From: an uncultured Lachnospiraceae bacterium
GTDB taxonomy: Bacteria; Bacillota; Clostridia; Lachnospirales; Lachnospiraceae
Direction of reading: 5' to 3'
Assembly: GCA_934370915.1 (NCBI GenBank)
Contig: CAKRNI010000072.1
Span: 1 to 11,419, forward strand
Length of the DNA: 11,419 nt
Positions 7,329-11,419 of this stretch are shown piece by piece. The notes beneath the pieces were generated by a model. It had not been told where the DNA came from, searched no databases, and was given only the letters and a program-made list of their open reading frames with translations. Numbering within the stretch: position 1 is the first letter of the stretch; each line of letters starts with the position of its first letter. A program made the position numbers and the translations under genes.

Positions 7329-8165
7329 TTATTTTCCCCCTTTTTCCTCCTGCTGCCATTTCTGGTACTGTCCCGGACAAAAACCTGTCATACGGCGGAA
7401 CACACTGCCAAAATGCGACTGGTCATAGAACTGCATTCGATAGGTAAGCTCTGTAAGAGAAAGCGCCGGATCCTCCGCAATCGTCTGGATCGCGTTCTGA
7501 AGGCAGATTTGAAGATTCAGTTGTTTCGGAGTGATTCCTACATTACTCACGACTGCTTTCTGGATCGTTCTGGCGCAGAATCCATATTCCTGCTCCAGCT
7601 CCTTCATACGCGTGATCTGTCTGTGCTTCATCAGATAATTTACCACGCAGCGGGCCAGCTCCTTGTCTGTTTCCCGAATGTTATTTTTCTTGCGCACACA
7701 CTCCTGGAGGAACTTTAAAATCGCCACATGATGTTCCTCAACACTGTCTACAGAATTCACTTCTTCAATAAATGGAGTCGCCCAGGGAAATACATCCTTC
7801 AGAGGAAGACCTTCCGCCGGGATATCCGAAGCAGAGATTCCCGTCACTTTTGAAAAACTTCCCGGTGAAAACTGAACCTGCGTGCTCTCTTTGATCCCAT
7901 ACTGTGACAAAATCTTCTTCTCCGGAAGCACACCGTACAGATACGCCTGCGCTTCTTTTTCCTGAACCGAAAATGTGATTCCCACCTGACCAACGCCCGG
8001 GATACATTTTAACCCATCCGCCCCCTCATTCATACCGTACCGGAGAATGCGGACATTCTCATTTTCAATCTGAAGGAACGTGTCTGTGCGTTTTCGTGTG
8101 ATATCCCAAAATGGCTGTTTTGTAAAAAAAGAACCTGTATATTCATCTGTTTCAGTTCTAACCAT
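7329..8165 (-). CDS. AraC-family transcriptional regulator
   Basis: 278 residues when started at the ATG at 8165. A GTG two codons earlier (8171) is possible, but AGGA sits only 2 nt before it and 8 nt before the ATG, which decides the start. The C-terminal third is an AraC-type DNA-binding domain with two helix-turn-helices: the first around ARTIQKAV, the second around LSLTELTYRMQFYDQSHFG followed by FRRMTGFCPGQYQ. The N-terminal part, with FSPGSFSKVTGI and a hydrophobic core before it, resembles the ligand-sensing region (DUF6597-like) of some AraC regulators; its ligand cannot be read from sequence. It is co-transcribed with the DeoR-type gene and diverges from the cysteine hydrolase gene. 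Activation of the divergent gene, whose promoter has operator-like repeats just above the -35, is the likeliest role. Confidence 0.88.
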   Translation of the reverse strand: MVRTETDEYTGSFFTKQPFWDITRKRTDTFLQIENENVRILRYGMNEGADGLKCIPGVGQVGITFSVQEKEAQAYLYGVLPEKKILSQYGIKESTQVQFSPGSFSKVTGISASDIPAEGLPLKDVFPWATPFIEEVNSVDSVEEHHVAILKFLQECVRKKNNIRETDKELARCVVNYLMKHRQITRMKELEQEYGFCARTIQKAVVSNVGITPKQLNLQICLQNAIQTIAEDPALSLTELTYRMQFYDQSHFGSVFRRMTGFCPGQYQKWQQEEKGGK

Positions 8166-8238
8166 AGACACATTCCTCTCTTTCTTTCAGACTTTACGCG
8201 CATTTTTCCATTTGTTTATTAATTTATCACAAAGTTTA

Positions 8239-8266
8239 TTGCGTTGTATACTAGCGTAATACACAA
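8239..8266. promoter_or_regulatory. Imperfect dyad upstream of the regulator pair
   Basis: TTGCGT (8239-8244) and ACACAA (8261-8266) are near-inverse arms. Inside them, TGTAT (8245-8249) and ATACA (8259-8263) are exact inverse arms. The site lies about 75-100 bp above the AraC-type start and partly resembles the flanks of the 35-bp shared element. It could be an autoregulatory site. I could not identify a convincing -35/-10 pair for the minus-strand regulators. Confidence 0.3.
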
Positions 8267-8303
8267 AATCACACCTTCGTTTTTTACTCTTTTTACGAAT
8301 TTA

Positions 8304-8338
8304 TTGTGTTTTTTCTGCAATCGCACAAAACACCACAT
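8304..8338. promoter_or_regulatory. Second copy of the 35-bp operator-like element
   Basis: The exact 12-mer TGCAATCGCACA lies at 8316-8327, flanked by GTGTTTT (8306-8312) and AAAACAC (8327-8333) as inverse arms. Aligned without gaps to 6523-6557 it matches at about 26 of 35 positions by hand count. It lies above the -35 of the cysteine hydrolase promoter, a normal place for an activator. A further palindrome CACATGTG (8334-8341) and TGTG-N6-CACA (8338-8351) follow immediately. Confidence 0.5.
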
Positions 8339-8358
8339 GTGTTTGCGCACATTTTTTA

Positions 8359-8387
8359 TTGCCCCTGTTTTTCCTTTCTGCTATAAT
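8359..8387 (+). promoter_or_regulatory. Sigma-70-type promoter of the cysteine hydrolase gene
   Basis: TTGCCC (8359-8364), a 17-bp spacer and TATAAT (8382-8387), with TG one base before the -10 (extended -10). Transcription should begin near 8394, leaving a short leader with AGGAG at 8407-8411 before the ATG at 8422. The -35 is only a partial match (TTGCCC), consistent with help from a factor bound at the repeats just upstream. Confidence 0.75.
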
Positions 8388-8421
8388 TTTTTTATCAAAA
8401 ATAGACAGGAGATGTTTGCCC

Positions 8422-9129
8422 ATGAAAACAAATGAAAAATTTCTCTCTTTTTATTATCGCAACATGAAAGAGGTTCCTGATATCCATCTGAATCTCGCAA
8501 AGACCGCCCTGCTGATCGTTGATATGCAGAAACACTTTATTTCCATGGACGGCTACGATGCCGAGCAGTGCCGGAAAGCCGGAGAATGGGATGAATGGGA
8601 ATGGTTCTATGATCATATACAAGACGTTGTAATACCGAACAACAAACGACTCCTGGACTGTTGCCGTAAGAATGGAGTCGAGGTAACTTATGGACGGATT
8701 GCAAGCCTTAAAAAGAACGGTTCTGACCGCTCCCGCGTCCAGAGTACCGTTGGCTGGAACGATATCTATGTATATGTAGATGATGAGGGCGCACAGATGG
8801 TGGATGAACTCACACCATTGAAGGATGAAATCGTCGTAAATAAGACCACCGACAGCGTCAGCCTTGGAACAAACTATACACAGATCCTTCATAACATGGG
8901 GATCGACACCGTGATCGTAACAGGCGTTGTGACTGACCAGTGCGTTGCATCTACGATCCGTGTCCTCGCAGATCAGGGATTCCGTGTGATCTGTCCGGAA
9001 GACTCCTGTGCCGCAGCGACACAGGAACTTCACGAGGCGGAGCTTAAGATCATGAACGTCATCTACTGTACGGTTATGAGCACCGACGAGACGGTCAAAC
9101 TGATCGAAGAGGCTGCGGCGCAGAAATAA
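8422..9129 (+). CDS. Isochorismatase-family cysteine hydrolase
   Basis: 235-residue cytoplasmic enzyme of the isochorismatase/nicotinamidase superfamily, mostly amidases that use a Cys nucleophile. The catalytic triad is visible: Asp34 in LLIVDMQ, Lys141 in VVNKTTDS, and Cys174 in GVVTDQCVASTIR, with the VV just before TDQC fitting the family's cis-peptide. A 25-residue N-terminal extension precedes the first strand. The ATG at 8422 is chosen because AGGAG lies 10 nt upstream and it sits downstream of the promoter; the earlier in-frame TTG overlaps the -35. The substrate cannot be assigned: relatives hydrolyse nicotinamide, N-carbamoylsarcosine, biuret or ureidoacrylate. It is transcribed divergently from the AraC/DeoR regulator pair and shares an operator-like element with the kinase operon, so it may act on a compound of the same pathway. 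Confidence 0.88.
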   Translation: MKTNEKFLSFYYRNMKEVPDIHLNLAKTALLIVDMQKHFISMDGYDAEQCRKAGEWDEWEWFYDHIQDVVIPNNKRLLDCCRKNGVEVTYGRIASLKKNGSDRSRVQSTVGWNDIYVYVDDEGAQMVDELTPLKDEIVVNKTTDSVSLGTNYTQILHNMGIDTVIVTGVVTDQCVASTIRVLADQGFRVICPEDSCAAATQELHEAELKIMNVIYCTVMSTDETVKLIEEAAAQK

Positions 9130-9141
9130 TGTGGCATTATA

Positions 9142-9165
9142 ACAGCAGACTATACTGTCTGCTGT
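9142..9165 (+). terminator. Hairpin just after the cysteine hydrolase gene
   Basis: A perfect 9-bp stem ACAGCAGAC (9142-9150) / GTCTGCTGT (9157-9165) with a 6-base loop begins 12 nt after the stop. No T-run follows, so it is not a standard intrinsic terminator. It may protect the mRNA 3' end or assist the stronger terminator further down. Confidence 0.5.
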
Positions 9166-9224
9166 GCTCTCGCACAAATGAATTATCGTATGCTGTCAGA
9201 GATATTAAAAGTGCAGAATAAAAC

Positions 9225-9265
9225 ACCGGCAAGTGAAGAGTAATTCCTCACCTGCCGGTATTTTT
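9225..9265. terminator. Bidirectional intrinsic terminator
   Basis: The stem is ACCGGCA plus GTGA (9225-9236, one mismatch) paired with TCAC and TGCCGGT (9248-9259). TTTTT follows on the plus strand (9261-9265), and A-rich sequence before the stem gives a T-run on the minus strand. It ends both the plus-strand hydrolase transcript and the minus-strand symporter/GGT transcript. Confidence 0.88.
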
Positions 9266-9307
9266 ATTCTGGCTTTTTAAGCCCTGTATTCACTTTGATC
9301 TTCCGCT

Positions 9308-11053
9308 CTACTTCGTCAGCTTCTCATCGATAAAGCACAGACCGTCGATTGCCATGGTTCCGGATGCTGTAAGCGCTCCGCCACCACCGTCAACACGGCT
9401 TGTTCCGCCTGGGAACAAAGTGCCGTCAATGTTTCGGATACCGTTCGGCATAACAAGAAGTTCACCAAAATCAGTTGTATTCTTTATGATATGCCCTTTT
9501 GCCGCAAGAAGCCTGATCGTATCCGGTGAGAAACCTTCCTCAAGTTCCAGACCCTGATTCAATGTCAGACAGCACATATGCGGATGTTTTACCGCGGAAT
9601 CCATCATCATGCCGTAATCCAGATTGTTGATGATGAGCTGCAGGGTGCTTGTGATGATACGCGGGCCACCTGCTGCACCAACAGATAATACCGGTTTTCC
9701 ATCCTTCATAACGATTGTCGGAGACATACTGGACAGCGGAGTCTTTCCCGGACGGATCGCATTTGCCATTCCGTATGCAAGGCCCTGTGTGGTGCGGACA
9801 CCTGCTTTGGCACTGAAGTCTGCCATCGCATTGTTCATAATAAAGCCTCTTCCCGGAATTACAACGCCGGATCCCCACCAGTTACGAATCGTCTGTGTCT
9901 GGGAGATTACATTTCCATATTTATCCATAACTGTAAAGTTTGATGTACAGCCACGGTATTCTTTTGCCTCGATTCCGTCTGTCGGAGCGTACTCTTTCGC
10001 GTGATCCATATCGATCTTTGCGGCAAGCTCTTTTGCATACTCTTTCGAGAGCAGTTTATCAACATTTACTTCAACAAAATCAGGATCTCCCATCGCTACG
10101 GAGCGGTCCGCGAACATCATCTTCATGGTCTCAGCGATCACATGGGTGCTGTCCGCAGAATGGAAGCCCATTCCCTTTAAGTCGAAGTTCTCCAGGATAT
10201 TTAACATCTGGATGATATGGGTTCCGCCCGATGACGGCGGTGCCATAGAGATAATATCATATCCACGGTAATTTCCGCGAACCGGAATTCTTTCCTTTGG
10301 CTTGCAGTTTACGAGATCTTCCTTGCAGAAAAGACCTTTGTGTTTATTGATATGCTCTACCATCTCGTCTGCGACCGGTCCATTGTAGAACCAGTCAACT
10401 CCGTTCTTCGCAACACCTTCCATGGTGTCCGCAAGATCCGGGTTCTTGATGATCTCACCAAACTGGCGTGGTTTTCCGTTATTCAGATAGAGTTCTTCAA
10501 ATCCTTCGTATTCAACTTTATTGTGTTCTGCTTCCGGAGTATCGCTGACACGGGCATATGCGAATCCGCAGGCAAAACCATCACGGCAGAGTTTGATTGC
10601 CGGTGCTGAAACCTGTTCCCATGTCATGGTGCCATGTTTCTTCAGCAGATTGTCCATCGCGCGGTAGAAGGACGGCACGGATACGGAACGCCCGGAGAAC
10701 TCGGTGAGATTTAAGTCCACATCGCCGTTCTCATCCAGCATCATATCCTGATACGCGTTCTTCGGCGCGATACCGCGGGCATCAACACAGTAAAATTCAT
10801 CTGCTTTTTTATCGTAGAATGTATGGAAGCATCCGCCGCCGATTCCACAATGATACGGCTCCACAACACCGAGAACAAGTGATACAGCAACTGCCGCATC
10901 AAACGCATTTCCTCCCTGTTTCATGATCTCAAGGCCTGCCTGTGTCGCGTATGGGCTGTTTGAGCTGACAGCACCTTCCGTTCCGGACACATGCGGCTTA
11001 TACATCGCGATCGTATCATCAACTGTTCTTCCAAGATAAGGTCTGTTCGGCAT
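9308..11053 (-). CDS. Gamma-glutamyltransferase-family Ntn-hydrolase, cytoplasmic
   Basis: 581 residues, a self-processing N-terminal-nucleophile hydrolase. By alignment with E. coli GGT (cleaved before Thr391), cleavage should fall before Thr370, giving subunits of about 369 and 212 residues. Conserved: Arg93 in DARGIAP (E. coli Arg114), Thr388 (Thr409), Asp412 (Asp433), PLSSMSP and the oxyanion GAAGG. Altered: Arg390 replaces Asn411, Ala409 replaces Gln430, and TSN replaces TTH at the nucleophile. Asn411, Gln430 and Asp433 contact the substrate alpha-amino group in E. coli GGT, so the acyl group accepted here may not be plain gamma-glutamyl. No signal peptide is seen, unlike periplasmic or secreted GGTs. 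The start at 11053 follows AAAGGAGG with 8-nt spacing, 35 nt after the symporter stop. GGT-family oxamate amidohydrolase (HpxW-like) activity is an alternative. Confidence 0.87.
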   Translation of the reverse strand: MPNRPYLGRTVDDTIAMYKPHVSGTEGAVSSNSPYATQAGLEIMKQGGNAFDAAVAVSLVLGVVEPYHCGIGGGCFHTFYDKKADEFYCVDARGIAPKNAYQDMMLDENGDVDLNLTEFSGRSVSVPSFYRAMDNLLKKHGTMTWEQVSAPAIKLCRDGFACGFAYARVSDTPEAEHNKVEYEGFEELYLNNGKPRQFGEIIKNPDLADTMEGVAKNGVDWFYNGPVADEMVEHINKHKGLFCKEDLVNCKPKERIPVRGNYRGYDIISMAPPSSGGTHIIQMLNILENFDLKGMGFHSADSTHVIAETMKMMFADRSVAMGDPDFVEVNVDKLLSKEYAKELAAKIDMDHAKEYAPTDGIEAKEYRGCTSNFTVMDKYGNVISQTQTIRNWWGSGVVIPGRGFIMNNAMADFSAKAGVRTTQGLAYGMANAIRPGKTPLSSMSPTIVMKDGKPVLSVGAAGGPRIITSTLQLIINNLDYGMMMDSAVKHPHMCCLTLNQGLELEEGFSPDTIRLLAAKGHIIKNTTDFGELLVMPNGIRNIDGTLFPGGTSRVDGGGGALTASGTMAIDGLCFIDEKLTK

Positions 11054-11088
11054 ATCTGAATCCTCCTTTATGTCATGTCTTATAAGCT

Positions 11089-11419
11089 TTATGCTGTCTT
11101 CTCAGCCGGAGAAGTTGCCAGTGTAACAATAATACCAACTACATAGCTGACAATAATCGTCGGATATACAACATTTAATGTACCGTTCAATCCAAGTAAT
11201 ACCCATCCGATTGCAGTTACGATACCTGCGATCACACTTGCAAAGGAAGCTTTTGCGTTTACTCTCTTCCAGAACAGTCCTACTACTACGGAGTAGCTGA
11301 ACGGAGAGGTTACGCAGTATGTAAGTGTTAAGAACATGTTTGTCATCTGTGCGGACGGAATGAAGAAACCAACTAACAGAGAAACATACGCAACTGCAAT
11401 CGTTCCGAAACGGGAAACC
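11089..11419 (-). CDS. Sodium:solute symporter (SSF family), C-terminal part only
   Basis: About 109 C-terminal residues are visible; the frame stays open to the window edge at 11419, so the gene start lies outside. The Met at 11346 is internal. Four hydrophobic segments can be read, beginning around GTIAVAYVSLLVGFF, MFLTLTYCVTSPFSYSVVVG, FASVIAGIVTAIGWVLLG and YPTIIVSYVVGIIVTLA. GLFWKRVNAKAS between the second and third is the typical SSF cytoplasmic loop. The protein is a sodium-coupled importer in the cytoplasmic membrane; the substrate is unknown. Its stop is 35 nt before the GGT-family gene, so the two are probably one transcript, with the symporter bringing in what the cytoplasmic hydrolase cuts. 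Confidence 0.85.
   Translation of the reverse strand, partial: VSRFGTIAVAYVSLLVGFFIPSAQMTNMFLTLTYCVTSPFSYSVVVGLFWKRVNAKASFASVIAGIVTAIGWVLLGLNGTLNVVYPTIIVSYVVGIIVTLATSPAEKTA

Noticed and set aside
8359..8421. Longer N-terminus for the cysteine hydrolase from an in-frame TTG
   Set aside because: The TTG overlaps the -35 hexamer, the extension would span the TATAAT, and a proper AGGAG precedes the ATG at 8422.
8395..9177. Long open frame on the minus strand opposite the cysteine hydrolase
   Set aside because: It is antisense to a gene with a complete catalytic triad, shows no recognisable domain and lacks a ribosome binding site; a coding shadow.
9938..9946. Possible replacement of the GGT nucleophile Thr by Ser371
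   Set aside because: Aligning TSNFTVMD with TTHYSVVD of E. coli, which is cleaved before its first Thr, places Thr370 at the nucleophile position. Ser371 is the following residue, where Ser, Thr or Ala are all tolerated.
1..11419. Mobile elements, CRISPR arrays, tRNA or rRNA genes
   Set aside because: No transposase, integrase, regularly spaced repeats, tRNA cloverleaf or rRNA-like sequence was seen; gaps between genes are all under about 260 bases and hold terminators or promoter sites.

Overview
The window looks like a low-to-mid GC Gram-positive anaerobe of the Clostridia, probably Lachnospiraceae. The reasons are strong AGGAGG-type ribosome binding sites, tight operons, a soluble GlpA-like/GlpB-like/DUF1667 oxidoreductase set next to a glycerol-kinase-like gene, and a DUF885 metallopeptidase. 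This placement is an inference from gene content; no marker gene is present.

Layout. (1) 1-1637, plus strand: the 3' part of a DUF885 zinc-peptidase-like gene, ending at a bidirectional terminator (about 1672-1713). (2) 6380-1740, minus strand: a four-gene operon of FGGY/glycerol-kinase-like kinase, GlpA-like FAD dehydrogenase with a C-terminal four-Cys domain, GlpB-like two-Rossmann flavoprotein, and small Cys-rich DUF1667 protein, with gaps of only 11-18 nt. (3) 6381-6565: leader/promoter region with a long inverted repeat. (4) 8165-6566, minus strand: a regulator pair, AraC-type then DeoR-type, coupled by a one-base gap (TAA-C-GTG). (5) 8166-8421: divergent intergenic region with a clear plus-strand promoter and operator-like repeats. 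(6) 8422-9129, plus strand: an isochorismatase-family cysteine hydrolase, ending in two hairpins, the second a bidirectional terminator. (7) 11419-9308, minus strand: the C-terminal end of a sodium:solute symporter followed by a cytoplasmic gamma-glutamyltransferase-family enzyme.

How it may work together. The kinase and flavoproteins form a polyol phosphorylation-oxidation route, by family knowledge glycerol to glycerol-3-phosphate to dihydroxyacetone phosphate. The DeoR regulator belongs to a family that usually senses sugar phosphates. A roughly 35-bp element with an identical 12-base core occurs upstream of both the kinase operon and the cysteine hydrolase gene, on either side of the two regulator genes. 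This suggests one regulator controls both. The symporter and GGT-family protein form a second uptake-and-hydrolysis module.

The main points for a second look are the shared operator-like element, a kinase whose usual glycerol-binding Arg is Gly, and a GGT-family enzyme whose glutamate-amine contacts are altered.
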